Source: Psychrobacter urativorans (lineage in GTDB: Bacteria; Pseudomonadota; Gammaproteobacteria; Pseudomonadales; Moraxellaceae). From it: DNA of 64,000 bases. The position numbers and the translations under genes were made by a program. Location of the stretch: contig NZ_CP012678.1 in assembly GCF_001298525.1 (NCBI RefSeq), positions 310,001-374,000 on the forward strand, given 5' to 3'. This document shows positions 1-6,781 of this stretch, piece after piece (position 1 is the first letter of the stretch; each line of letters starts with the position of its first letter). The notes below the pieces were generated by a model. The model saw nothing but the letters and a program-made list of their open reading frames with translations, searched no databases and was not told the origin of the DNA.

Positions 1-246
1 GCTATCATGGATTACTTCAAGATATTTTTCTGCATTAGTAACAGACTTTAGCTTATTTAATTGCCGAGTTTCATTTAACCAAATCTCTTTGGTCAACTCT
101 TCATTAAGTGAGTTTTTTGCATACCAAAATTTCAGTTTAAATACTGTGTCATTATCTAAATACTTCCACACTTCTAGTAAATCAGTCTGTGACTCTTCTT
201 CAATTTTAATCTTGAATTCATTATCTATTGAGTCTATAAATGCCAT
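1..246 (-). CDS. Partial CDS, possible protein-kinase-like N-terminus
   Basis: Minus-strand reading frame starting at the ATG at 244-246 and still open at the window edge, giving at least 82 residues. The protein is acidic and begins MAFIDSIDNEFK. A stretch around residues 56-75 (EIWLNETRQLNKLKS followed by NAEKYLEVIHDS) resembles the N-lobe of kinase-like proteins found in bacterial defence loci, where a glutamate-containing ExRQL helix is followed by a short variable loop. That resemblance is from memory and weak; the catalytic half lies outside the window. A GGA lies about 10 bases upstream of the ATG. Treat as a real gene fragment of uncertain function. Confidence 0.45.
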   Translation of the reverse strand, partial: MAFIDSIDNEFKIKIEEESQTDLLEVWKYLDNDTVFKLKFWYAKNSLNEELTKEIWLNETRQLNKLKSVTNAEKYLEVIHDS

Positions 247-330
247 TGTTATAAGTTCCAGGGGTTTTATTGTGTGAAAAAATTTAGATGATTTTCAAGG
301 GTGAGGATAGGTGAGGCCACCGCCAGTAAA

Positions 331-377
331 GATAATTAATTCAGGGGCTGTCCTAGATTATCTTACTTACCTAGGAC
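331..377. mobile_element. Probable left-end remnant of the IS630-like element
   Basis: Short stretch between the partial gene and the IS3-family element. It holds GTCCTAG ... CTAGGAC as an inverted repeat (about 347-353 and 371-377). A TAGAT-containing segment loosely matches, in inverted orientation, sequence near 2143-2165 on the far side of the IS630 transposase fragment. I infer it is what remains of the other end of that element; the middle of the element is missing. Only about 45 bp is available, so the assignment is tentative. Confidence 0.3.
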
Positions 378-403
378 TGAACCGCCCCGACTTTATCGGA
401 GAG
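378..403. repeat. IS3-family left terminal inverted repeat
   Basis: Starts TGAACCGCCCCGACTTTATC. It matches the inverted right end at 21 of 26 positions, with the outer 12 identical. Confidence 0.8.
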
Positions 404-416
404 TGATTTACTTGAG

Positions 417-1319
417 TCAGGCAGCGATGCCTGACAGGGTTAAATTATCATAATACCGCTTTTCAAATTCAAAAGGTGGCATATAACCAATCGTACTATG
501 CAGTCGTGTTTTGTTAAACCAGTCTACCCATTCAAGGGTTGCCAGTTCAACATCGTTAACACCATGCCAGTTCTCTTTTAAATAATGGATTACTTCAGTT
601 TTATAAAGCCCATTGACTGTTTCAGCCAAGGCACTTTCGTATAAATCCCCCGTCGTACCTACAGAGGCAATAACGTTCGATTCAGCCATTTTATCGATGT
701 AGTGAATAGATAAATACTGCACCCCTCGATCACTATGATGAATCACATCTTTGGGATTGTTTCTGTCTGCTATTGCTTGGTTCAATGCTACCATTACCAT
801 ATCGGTGTTCATGCGCTTTGATATCTTCCAGCCGACAATAGAGCGGGCAAATACATCGATGATAAAAGCGGTATAAACCCAGCCGCTCAATGTCTTGATA
901 TAAGTAAAGTCCGCAACCCATAGCTGGTTAGGACAATGGGCGGTAAAGTTACGATTGACTAAGTCATCAGCACGCTTTTGGTCGTCACGGCTGTTGGTGG
1001 TAATCTTATCCTTACCGCGCCAGACACCTTGTAAGCCGTGCTGGCTCATTAAACGTTCTACGGTACACCGAGCAACCTTTAACCCGTCAGCTTTCATCTG
1101 CTGCCAGACTTTACGAGCGCCGTAGCGGCACTTGCTATTCTGCCAAATACGTTTAATCTCGCTGAGATAGTAGTCGTCATGCTGACTGCGCAGTGAACGC
1201 TTTTCAGGGCAGCACTCTAGGTCTTTAGCACGGTGATAGGTTGACGGGGCAATCGGTAGTACTCTACAAATCAGCTCGATCCCATAACTACCTCTATAGT
1301 CATCAATAAACTGAACCAT
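417..1319 (-). CDS. IS3-family transposase OrfB (integrase catalytic domain)
   Basis: Catalytic half of the transposase (300 aa). An HTH_21-like N-terminal region contains WQNSKCRYGARKVWQQM. An rve/DDE domain follows: first aspartate in QLWVADFTYIKTLSGWVY, second in VIHHSDRGVQYLS, and the glutamate in YESALAETVNGLYKTE. The C-terminus has the usual LEWVDWFNKTRLHSTIGYM motif. The ATG at 1319 overlaps the orfA stop (TAATG). The product is probably made mainly as an OrfAB fusion through the slippery site at 1352-1358. All catalytic residues are present. Confidence 0.92.
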   Translation of the reverse strand: MVQFIDDYRGSYGIELICRVLPIAPSTYHRAKDLECCPEKRSLRSQHDDYYLSEIKRIWQNSKCRYGARKVWQQMKADGLKVARCTVERLMSQHGLQGVWRGKDKITTNSRDDQKRADDLVNRNFTAHCPNQLWVADFTYIKTLSGWVYTAFIIDVFARSIVGWKISKRMNTDMVMVALNQAIADRNNPKDVIHHSDRGVQYLSIHYIDKMAESNVIASVGTTGDLYESALAETVNGLYKTEVIHYLKENWHGVNDVELATLEWVDWFNKTRLHSTIGYMPPFEFEKRYYDNLTLSGIAA

Positions 1320-1636
1320 TATCTGGGTGGACGGTCGAGCTCCGCCTGGGCGAAAAAAGCAGCAGCCTTACGTATAATCTCATTGGCTTGCTTGAGTTCT
1401 CTATTCTCTCGTTCAAGTTCTTTGATACGCTCTTTGTCACTTTGAGCCTGCACTAAGGCGGGAATGGTTTGGTCTATGTGCTTTTTATGCCAAGATCGCA
1501 GTGTCTCAGGCGTACAGCCAATCTTTGACGCTATGGCTTGAATGGCTGACCATGTAGAAGGATAGTCGCTCGACGCTTCAATCAGCATGCGAACGGCGCG
1601 TTCTTTAATCTCAGGAGTGTAGGTTTGTCTTTTCAT
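1319..1636 (-). CDS. IS3-family transposase OrfA (HTH and leucine zipper)
   Basis: Small DNA-binding half (105 aa). It starts MKRQTYTPEIKERAVRML, a helix-turn-helix typical of IS3/IS911 OrfA. A heptad-like coiled coil (ERIKELERENRELKQANEII) follows and should mediate OrfA/OrfAB pairing. The frame overlaps orfB by one base. A run of T residues near its end forms the frameshift signal that would add OrfB to its C-terminus. It binds the terminal repeats of its own element and acts only in transposition. Confidence 0.9.
   Translation of the reverse strand: MKRQTYTPEIKERAVRMLIEASSDYPSTWSAIQAIASKIGCTPETLRSWHKKHIDQTIPALVQAQSDKERIKELERENRELKQANEIIRKAAAFFAQAELDRPPR
1352..1358 (-). other. Programmed -1 frameshift heptamer (TTTTTTC)
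   Basis: On the minus strand orfA reads GCT TTT TTC GCC. The T TTT TTC heptamer fits the X XXY YYZ rule, and a one-base backward slip enters a frame open all the way into orfB. I verified the frame by reading: after slipping, codons run CGC CCA GGC GGA to ATG GTT CAG of OrfB. IS3 elements are known to use such sites; actual slippage here is inferred. Confidence 0.7.
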
Positions 1637-1660
1637 TGTCGTATTCTCTCAGAATGTTGA

Positions 1661-1686
1661 GTCTCCGACAATACCGGGGCGGTTCA
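1661..1686. repeat. IS3-family right terminal inverted repeat
   Basis: Inverted copy of the left end; read on the minus strand it starts TGAACCGCCCCGGTATTGTC. It sits just upstream of orfA and so also carries that gene's promoter region. Confidence 0.8.
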
Positions 1687-2102
1687 CAGCCTCAAAGCCG
1701 CTCTCATCCATATAAACGATGGGATAGCCTTGAGCCATATAATTATATAAATGATTGAGATACTTAGCTCTTTTCATCAAACAGGCTTTTGGATGCTCTA
1801 AGGTCTTTTTTTTGACTGATACTAAGACGTTTTAATGCAGCTTCAATACCTGATTTACTACAGCCTAAACGCTGTGCTCTCTCGTACATATAATCGTCTG
1901 GATGCTGCTCAACATCTTTTAATAGTGCTTCATTTAATATTTTAGTCGGTGCTTTATTTCTGGTTGTCTTAGGCGCTAAGCTCTGCTGCCAGCTGTGAAT
2001 CGAGCTTGTGCTAATCTGATAAAAGTTAGCAGCTTCTCGAATGGTCATGCCGTCTTTAATGCTACGCAGTACTTGTTTGCGAAAGTCGATTGAATAGGTC
2101 AT
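1687..2102 (-). pseudogene. IS630-family transposase, interrupted by the IS3 element
   Basis: The N-terminal frame (112 aa from ATG 2102) starts MTYSIDFRKQVLRSIKDGM and carries the HTH_23-type helix-turn-helix TIREAANFYQISTSSIHSWQ of IS630 OrfA proteins. Just downstream, minus-strand codons read YMAQGYPIVYMDESGFEA, whose MDESGFE is the first catalytic aspartate motif of the IS630 DDE domain. The reading stops where the IS3 element begins at 1686. The remaining catalytic domain (about 80 residues in relatives) is not found on the other side, so this copy cannot transpose itself. Confidence 0.75.
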
Positions 2103-2160
2103 CGTTTATTTCACTAAATGAATTGGTTATAAATATTGTATCGGTTTTATCTAAGATTGA
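1687..2160 (-). mobile_element. Truncated IS630-like element (right part)
   Basis: The right portion of an IS630-like element holds the transposase start. Its outer end probably lies near 2145-2165, where TCTAAGATTGAC shows a loose inverted match to sequence at 345-360. The exact end cannot be fixed by eye. The element abuts or overlaps the start of the next plus-strand gene, whose extra upstream codons (2136-2171) are probably element DNA. Confidence 0.45.
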
Positions 2161-2171
2161 CTATAGACAGA

Positions 2172-2453
2172 ATGAAGGACAAGGATAAGCTTAAACTACT
2201 TAATCAAATAAAAAATGAGCTTGGTTTCGATCTAATTACTGCTTATGCAAAGGAAGGAAGGTATCCAACCAAACAGATTTACGTGAACTTGATTCCTATC
2301 TATATTTCGGCAGTATGTAAAGTGTTCAAAGTACTAAGCGACCAAGGTATTGAATTTATAGGTTTTGATGCAAATGCCTACAAAGAACCTTTCACAAACG
2401 AGCTTGAGGTAGATTTCTCTTCTATTAATTACACTCCTATTCGTATTTTTTAA
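2172..2453 (+). CDS. Hypothetical protein
   Basis: Unrecognised protein of 93 aa if it starts at the ATG at 2172 (MKDKDKLKLLNQIKNELG). An in-frame ATG at 2136 also exists, but its extra 12 codons overlap the probable IS630 end, so the native N-terminus may have been replaced. The protein looks like a small mixed alpha/beta soluble domain without signal peptide or membrane segments. It stands alone between the IS630 remnant and a convergent gene pair. No function proposed. Confidence 0.45.
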   Translation: MKDKDKLKLLNQIKNELGFDLITAYAKEGRYPTKQIYVNLIPIYISAVCKVFKVLSDQGIEFIGFDANAYKEPFTNELEVDFSSINYTPIRIF

Positions 2454-2602
2454 AGAACTAATAGTGTGCTTTGACTATGAAACATGATTCATCTATTGTT
2501 ATTTGTTCGAACGTATTTAAGAACTGCAATTAAACGGTAGAATGCCAAACGTACAGAAATAGAGCCAGTACATTTTGCAAAGAAGCACCAGTCTAATAAC
2601 AG

Positions 2603-2923
2603 TTACTTATTGATGTTATGTTCCCGCCAAAGTGCATTCTCACAAACCGTACAAGACCAACTTATTTTCGAACGCATATGAAGTATATCTGCTGGCACTT
2701 CAACAGGACAAGCAGTTCCGCAGTATTCACAGAGAACATCATCCAGACAAGCATAACATCCGGCTATAGTCTCAAATAATATATAAGAACTAAGCTTGTA
2801 TTGTTTACAAAGTGATTTTATATGTCCAATAAACCCACTTTTATTATCATACGCCCAATAGTCTTCGCAGATTTTTCTATCTCTTTCATTCTGCGTCATA
2901 CCTAACTCAAGCCTTATACCCAT
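2603..2923 (-). CDS. Hypothetical cysteine-rich (zinc-binding-like) protein
   Basis: Unrecognised 106 aa protein. The C-terminal half has clustered cysteines: C-x2-D-V-L-C-E-Y-C-G-T-A-C, then WSCTVCENALW about 25 residues later, a pattern suggesting one or two zinc ribbons. The ATG at 2923 has a good upstream AGGAG seven bases away. It follows the gene at 2938-3225 by 14 bp on the same strand, so the two are probably one transcript. No membrane segment. Function unknown; phage or plasmid accessory proteins often look like this. Confidence 0.55.
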   Translation of the reverse strand: MGIRLELGMTQNERDRKICEDYWAYDNKSGFIGHIKSLCKQYKLSSYILFETIAGCYACLDDVLCEYCGTACPVEVPADILHMRSKISWSCTVCENALWREHNINK

Positions 2924-2937
2924 TATAATTCTCCTGA

Positions 2938-3225
2938 TTAGTAGCTATATGGCTGCGGTAAGAGTGTATAAAGCTCGCTTTGAAGCTTATTATGCATCTC
3001 GACTATAATATAGTCATCCTGAGCGTTTAGTCGTCTTTGCACCCATACTCTTAATGCCATGTAGTTATCAAAGAAGGGCTCTATTTTCAAAAACTGGGCT
3101 AGATTATTTCCCTGTTGGAGACAATGTTCACGAATTAGCATATTAGCTATTATATTAGCGTCTACACTGATAGCCCCTTTAGGCTTAAACTTACTACATA
3201 GTTGATCATAATCGATAAACTTCAC
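2938..3225 (-). CDS. Hypothetical protein, first gene of a two-gene operon
   Basis: Unrecognised 95 aa protein (MKFIDYDQLCSKFKPKGAIS). I chose the GTG at 3223-3225 because AAGGAG lies exactly seven bases upstream; a TTG two codons earlier would overlap that ribosome site. No signal peptide. A basic WVQRRLN segment sits in the middle. Its stop is followed at once by the ribosome site of the downstream cysteine-rich protein, so the two are likely co-translated. Confidence 0.5.
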   Translation of the reverse strand: MKFIDYDQLCSKFKPKGAISVDANIIANMLIREHCLQQGNNLAQFLKIEPFFDNYMALRVWVQRRLNAQDDYIIVEMHNKLQSELYTLLPQPYSY

Positions 3226-3368
3226 GGTCAATCTCCTTAGTATTATTAATATTTTTTTAGCTTACTCTTTACTCGCTACATTACTAAAGCCAACTCTTGA
3301 GTGGATAGAGAAGTCTGTGACATAATAGCTTCCTAGTCAGAATTAAATGGTTTTCTATAAATACTTTG

Positions 3369-3433
3369 TTATTGCCAACGAGTACTATATTAGCACAAAA
3401 GTAGTCGTTGGCAATAATTTAGTTATTGCCAAT
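3369..3433. promoter_or_regulatory. Operator-like triplicate repeat upstream of the Xre regulator
   Basis: Three copies of one 11-bp element: TTATTGCCAAC at 3369-3379, its inverse GTTGGCAATAA at 3407-3417, and TTATTGCCAAT at 3423-3433. The last two face each other across a 5-bp gap (TTTAG), forming a near-perfect dyad that ends one base before the AAGGAG of the regulator gene. The spacing suits autoregulation, either as an operator or as a hairpin next to the ribosome site. Confidence 0.6.
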
Positions 3434-3445
3434 AAGGAGTTTATT

Positions 3446-3667
3446 GTGATTTTGTGTAACTTGCCTGTTCTTTTAGCAGAGAGAAGACTACGAGTAGCGG
3501 ATTTAGTTAGAACAACAGACATTAGTAAATCGACATTACATAGAATCTATAATGATCAAACCACTCGGATAGAGTTCGATACCTTAAGTAAACTATGTGA
3601 AGTGTTAGATGTGACGCCAGGTGATATTTTGAAGTATGTACCAGAAGAGCATAACGAGGAATTATAG
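3446..3667 (+). CDS. Small Xre/Cro-type HTH transcriptional regulator
   Basis: A 73 aa protein starting at the GTG at 3446 (read MILCNLPVLLAERRLRVADL), six bases after a strong AAGGAG at 3434-3439. An ATG 33 codons upstream is in frame but would translate through the repeated operator sequence. The whole protein is one HTH_26 (YozG-like) domain: helix 1 LLAERRLRVADLVRTTD, recognition region ISKSTLHRIYNDQTTRI, then FDTLSKLCEVLDVTPGDIL. Such proteins are stand-alone repressors, often of mobile elements or toxin-like genes. It probably regulates itself through the upstream repeats. Confidence 0.85.
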   Translation: MILCNLPVLLAERRLRVADLVRTTDISKSTLHRIYNDQTTRIEFDTLSKLCEVLDVTPGDILKYVPEEHNEEL

Positions 3668-3878
3668 TTGACAGTATGTAAAATGCATTGAGCGCGGTTA
3701 TATAAGTGACGTCTACCTAATACAACATTGAGTTTGAGCTAATCATTTGTTTATAAATAAAGAAAATAAAATCGATACTATGTTGTTCTTAGCGAAGGTA
3801 AATAAGCTTTAATAGGAGACAGCGCAATTAGAATATCTTTAACAGATAAATTTTAATAACAAAAAGGTACCATTAACA

Positions 3879-4166
3879 ATGATTGTGACTACTTTAACTT
3901 ATAAAAAGCCTCTATCCGAAGTGCAAAAGTATTTAAATGAGCATATTGTGTTCTTAGAGAAATTTTACGCTAAGAATGTTTTTTTAGCATCTGGCCGTAG
4001 AGATAACCGTGTTGGTGGCGTTATTATCGTGTTATCTAACGATCTGCAAGAAGTCAAAGAAATAATGGCACTAGACCCATTTTATAAGCATGAAATAGCG
4101 GATTATGGTTTTATGAGATTTGAGCCTTCAAAGTATTTGGATGAAATTAAAAAATTCGTTGAATAG
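3879..4166 (+). CDS. YciI-like family protein
   Basis: A 95 aa ferredoxin-fold protein of the YCII family. MIVTTLTYKKPLSEV forms the first strand. HIVFLEKFYAKNVFLASGRR contains the conserved His, corresponding to H in HxxFL, and ASG; DPFYKHEIADYGFMRFEP matches the DPF ... A.Y.... motif. Members are small cytosolic proteins thought to act as lyases or binding domains; substrates are mostly unknown. It stands alone, with AAAAAGG about 12 bases before the ATG. Confidence 0.8.
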   Translation: MIVTTLTYKKPLSEVQKYLNEHIVFLEKFYAKNVFLASGRRDNRVGGVIIVLSNDLQEVKEIMALDPFYKHEIADYGFMRFEPSKYLDEIKKFVE

Positions 4167-4191
4167 GCGTCATGACACCTGCTATTAAATC

Positions 4192-4570
4192 TGTAGAAAC
4201 AAACTTAGGAGGTTTTAGTTACGCAGCCTGACGATAATAATCAAACCACATGTGTCTTGGCGTTTTATAGCCTAAACCCTTTCTAATTCTAGTCTGGTTG
4301 TAATCTAGTTCAATATATTTAGTGTTATCGCTGACAGTTTCGAATCTTGTTTTATAGTCTTGATGATACACCAGCTTATTCTTCCTTGCGGAGCAGTGCT
4401 CCTTACCCGAGAAGTTTTATATTGGGGTATTTTCAAAGCAATTACTACGCCTAGACATTGAGCCTTTTAACTTATGCTGCTTAACGATCTGATGATAATC
4501 ATTGTTACAGTACTGACTTCCTATATCAGAATGAATAATCTGCCTCCGATAAAATAGAAACGGCTCAAAC
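4192..4570 (-). pseudogene. IS3-family transposase remnant (IS150-like OrfB end)
   Basis: Minus-strand codons between about 4545 and 4226 read IIHSDIGSQYCNNDYHQ, KGSMSRRSNCFENTPI, a stop, then after disruption KTRFETVSDNTKYIELDYNQ and GLGYKTPRHMWFDYY. These are the second aspartate motif and C-terminus of IS3-family OrfB. The sequence has an in-frame stop and an altered stretch where the catalytic glutamate should be. The left end (TGTAGAAACAAACTTAGGAG at 4192) looks like a terminal repeat and reappears, diverged, near 15058. Confidence 0.75.
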
Positions 4571-4740
4571 TATATTCCTGCCAGCAGTTTAGTTGGAGTA
4601 GAAAAATCCATATGATCTAGGAGTAATATAAATACAATTCATTTCTTATATTTATAAACATAAGTTAAATTATCGTTGATAGAGGTGGTTTGCAGTGCTA
4701 TGGTCGAACCTCCTTTACTTGATTATTAAGGTAGCAGCCT

Positions 4741-4917
4741 ATGAAAAATTGGTCAGTACTTCTTATTGCTATATTTATGATGGCGCCAGTCGTACAGGCG
4801 AATGCTCAGAATTATCCTTGCTCTAAAAGCATGGGTGGTGTATCACATTGCAAAAATGGCAAGTTTGTTTGTAATAACGGCAAGATTAGCCAGTCTAAGA
4901 AAGTCTGTACTGGCTAA
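4741..4917 (+). CDS. Small secreted cysteine protein (YdcA-like)
   Basis: A 58 aa protein. The signal peptide is MKNWSVLLIAIFMMAPVVQA. The mature part of about 38 residues has four cysteines (YPCSKSMGGVSHCKNGKFVC and KKVCTG), probably forming two disulfides in the periplasm. The pattern PCSxxxGGVxHCxxGKFxCxxG is that of small YdcA-type proteins of unknown function common in Moraxellaceae-like genomes. The stop is followed directly by AGGAGG, the ribosome site of the next gene, so the two are co-expressed. Confidence 0.75.
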   Translation: MKNWSVLLIAIFMMAPVVQANAQNYPCSKSMGGVSHCKNGKFVCNNGKISQSKKVCTG

Positions 4918-4933
4918 GGAGGATATTTATATC

Positions 4934-5209
4934 ATGTTGGAAAAAATATGTTGGTTCATACTGCACGGCATTCGTGGTGGTATATATGCAGTACCATTTA
5001 TGGGTTTATTTGCTTTTTTGGTTAGTGGTATTATTCAACCAAGTATTGGAACTAGCTCATTTGCAATGATATCTGCCTACGTATCAAACAGCATTACATT
5101 GCTTGGATGGGGTGTGTTTGTTACCGGTCTCGTCGTCTGGATAGATACTTGGATAAGTGATTATCGGTCTGACTATCTACCCAATTGGATTCGAAAGGAT
5201 TTGTATTAA
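4934..5209 (+). CDS. Small membrane protein with two transmembrane helices
   Basis: A 91 aa protein starting at the ATG at 4934, preceded by AAGGAGGA at 4916-4923. Two hydrophobic segments are visible: GIYAVPFMGLFAFLVSGII (about 16-34) and ITLLGWGVFVTGLVVWI (about 54-70). The C-terminus is polar (SDYRSDYLPNWIRKDLY). An upstream in-frame start at 4802 is only a shadow over the secreted-protein gene. Paired with that protein and closed by a terminator 12 bases downstream. Function unknown. Confidence 0.7.
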   Translation: MLEKICWFILHGIRGGIYAVPFMGLFAFLVSGIIQPSIGTSSFAMISAYVSNSITLLGWGVFVTGLVVWIDTWISDYRSDYLPNWIRKDLY

Positions 5210-5221
5210 GCATTCGATAAT

Positions 5222-5250
5222 AAAAAACCCACATTAAAGTGGGTTTTTTA
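5222..5250 (+). terminator. Rho-independent terminator
   Basis: AAAAAACCCAC ... GTGGGTTTTTT: a strong stem with a short ATTAAA loop and A/T tracts on both sides, just after the membrane-protein gene. It could also serve the convergent minus-strand gene that ends at 5322. Confidence 0.9.
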
Positions 5251-5321
5251 TTAGGAATAGTGGATAGTCATTGAAGTTAGCCATGATTTATCAGCTAATT
5301 AACGTCAGACTAAGTATTGAA

Positions 5322-6332
5322 TTAAGCCATGAAAAATATACCTGTTCCATTACTTTGGTCTACTGTAGTAGTAAAACCGAAATGCTTTGCAATTCTCTTT
5401 GAAAGATGACCAATTTCTAGGATTTCATCAAACTCTAGTTGCTCATTTGATAGTTTAGATAGAATATTCTCATAAATTTTATCTAATTCTAAAAAGTAAC
5501 TTAAAAACCAGTTATCTTCAAGACTCTCATATAGTTTTGTTTTTTCAGGTTTGAGTTTGCTATTAAACATCCAGCCTAAATAATAGCTAGAATATTTGAT
5601 CAAGTTTCCTATATTTTTATAAACACTTATGAGCAATTCTAAAGGCTCAAGTGTCATGAGCTTCAAACTTTCAAGCTCATTTACAATATTCTCTACCTTG
5701 CTCTCGACTATACCTCTGAAATCTTCTTCTGGACATAAACCTATATGAGCACTAAAAAAGCATGCGGAAAACTCTGACCAACCTACCGTAGATATATCAT
5801 AAATAAATGCTGCATAATGGCTTTCATAGTCTTCAATTTTAGGCACATCTCCCATAATTTCATAAAACAAATCATCGCCGTGTATATGACCGCACTCATG
5901 CGCAATAACTTGTAGCATAAAAGCTACTTGTTCTTCATCTTTAGCAGCCTTTTCAACTAATAGAGGGACTATTGAAACATCTTTAAGAACAATGTAACTC
6001 TCTAAAACACCTTCTATGATATTAGATATTGTTAAAGCACATCCAATCACCTCGCCATTAGATACTTGTCTAGTGCTATCAATTAGATCAATAGCTTTTC
6101 GATAGCCTTCATCACCAAGTGCAATAGAAATACCTTTTAAACTTTTAATATTAAGACTTTTACCAATTTCTTCAAATATATTTCGTAGTATTAAACAAAT
6201 CTCATTGCTTTCATCATCGTCAATATTCACGCAGGTTATTGGAATATGACTATTAAAGGTAGAGGGATAATCATCTATATACGAATTATTTGACAAAGAA
6301 ACTCTCCAATTTATATTTGCATTAGTTATCAA
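5322..6332 (-). CDS. Hypothetical protein with HExxH metallopeptidase motif
   Basis: Unrecognised 336 aa cytosolic-looking protein. Near residue 145 it has QVIAHECGHIHGDDLFYEI. HECGH is a zinc HExxH motif followed by HGDD, as in several gluzincin or IrrE-like peptidases. Downstream WSEFSACFFSAHIGLCPEED offers a glutamate (SEF) that could be the third zinc ligand. No signal peptide. The start is uncertain: a TTG at 6332 is the first possible codon, and an ATG nearby is out of frame. Peptidase activity is inferred from the motif alone. Confidence 0.55.
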   Translation of the reverse strand: MITNANINWRVSLSNNSYIDDYPSTFNSHIPITCVNIDDDESNEICLILRNIFEEIGKSLNIKSLKGISIALGDEGYRKAIDLIDSTRQVSNGEVIGCALTISNIIEGVLESYIVLKDVSIVPLLVEKAAKDEEQVAFMLQVIAHECGHIHGDDLFYEIMGDVPKIEDYESHYAAFIYDISTVGWSEFSACFFSAHIGLCPEEDFRGIVESKVENIVNELESLKLMTLEPLELLISVYKNIGNLIKYSSYYLGWMFNSKLKPEKTKLYESLEDNWFLSYFLELDKIYENILSKLSNEQLEFDEILEIGHLSKRIAKHFGFTTTVDQSNGTGIFFMA

Positions 6333-6370
6333 AACAACTAATTAACTTGTATTAGTCCTAATCTAGTGCT

Positions 6371-6781
6371 TCACACACCCTTAATCTTATCCATCTGCTC
6401 ATCACATAGCTGTAACCCAATCTCTCTAGCATCACTCAAGTCAGCACCTTTCTTAATACTATAGGGCACGTTTGGAACCATGCCAGCTTGCTTTAGAGAC
6501 TCTGCAGCAGCCTTATTAAGCGGAGTGCCAATGGAGGACTCGTGAATATAGCCTGCAGGTTCAAAATACACCTCAATACCAAACGTTGGATAATAGACAC
6601 AGGATATTTCACCTGATGTCGTAAATGGGTAGGGCGTATCATGATCAGCGGACCAGAACATTTCATGTACCGCAACATAGCCAGAAACAAATTGGCTAGC
6701 GTAGCTATCATCTTGAGGGGTGCATGCAGCTAACGATAAGACAGCGATGCTAATTAGCCACCTGGGCATATCGATTCGCAT
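6371..6781 (-). CDS. Small lipoprotein of unknown function
   Basis: A 136 aa protein with a lipoprotein signal peptide (RWLISIAVLSLAAC, lipobox LAAC), so it is probably anchored by an N-terminal lipid. The mature part contains SGEISCVYYPTFGIEVYFEP and a late cysteine (LQLCDEQ); I recognise no family. Its start (ATG at 6781, or 6769) lies inside the end of the upstream thermonuclease gene, a 28-bp overlap in a different frame. This suggests translational coupling and a shared transcript. Confidence 0.6.
   Translation of the reverse strand: MRIDMPRWLISIAVLSLAACTPQDDSYASQFVSGYVAVHEMFWSADHDTPYPFTTSGEISCVYYPTFGIEVYFEPAGYIHESSIGTPLNKAAAESLKQAGMVPNVPYSIKKGADLSDAREIGLQLCDEQMDKIKGV

Larger units (their letters stand above)
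378..1686 (-). mobile_element. IS3-family insertion sequence (complete)
   Basis: About 1.31 kb element bounded by imperfect terminal inverted repeats that both start TGAACCGCCCCG, with 21 of the first 26 positions matching. It carries two overlapping transposase frames, orfA and orfB, in the arrangement typical of IS3-family elements that make an OrfAB fusion by -1 frameshifting. It lies inside an IS630-like element: IS630 transposase codons resume immediately at 1687. No clear 3-4 bp target duplication is visible (GAC on the left, CAG on the right), in keeping with a deletion beside the insertion, because most of the distal IS630 gene is absent. Both frames look intact, so it could be active. 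Confidence 0.85.

Noticed and set aside
3347..3445. ATG 3347 as the start of the Xre regulator
   Set aside because: It would translate the operator repeats; AAGGAG followed by GTG 3446 gives the family-typical N-terminus.
4802..4933. In-frame N-terminal extension of the two-helix membrane protein starting at 4802
   Set aside because: It overlaps the secreted cysteine protein in another frame; a strong AAGGAGGA directly precedes ATG 4934.
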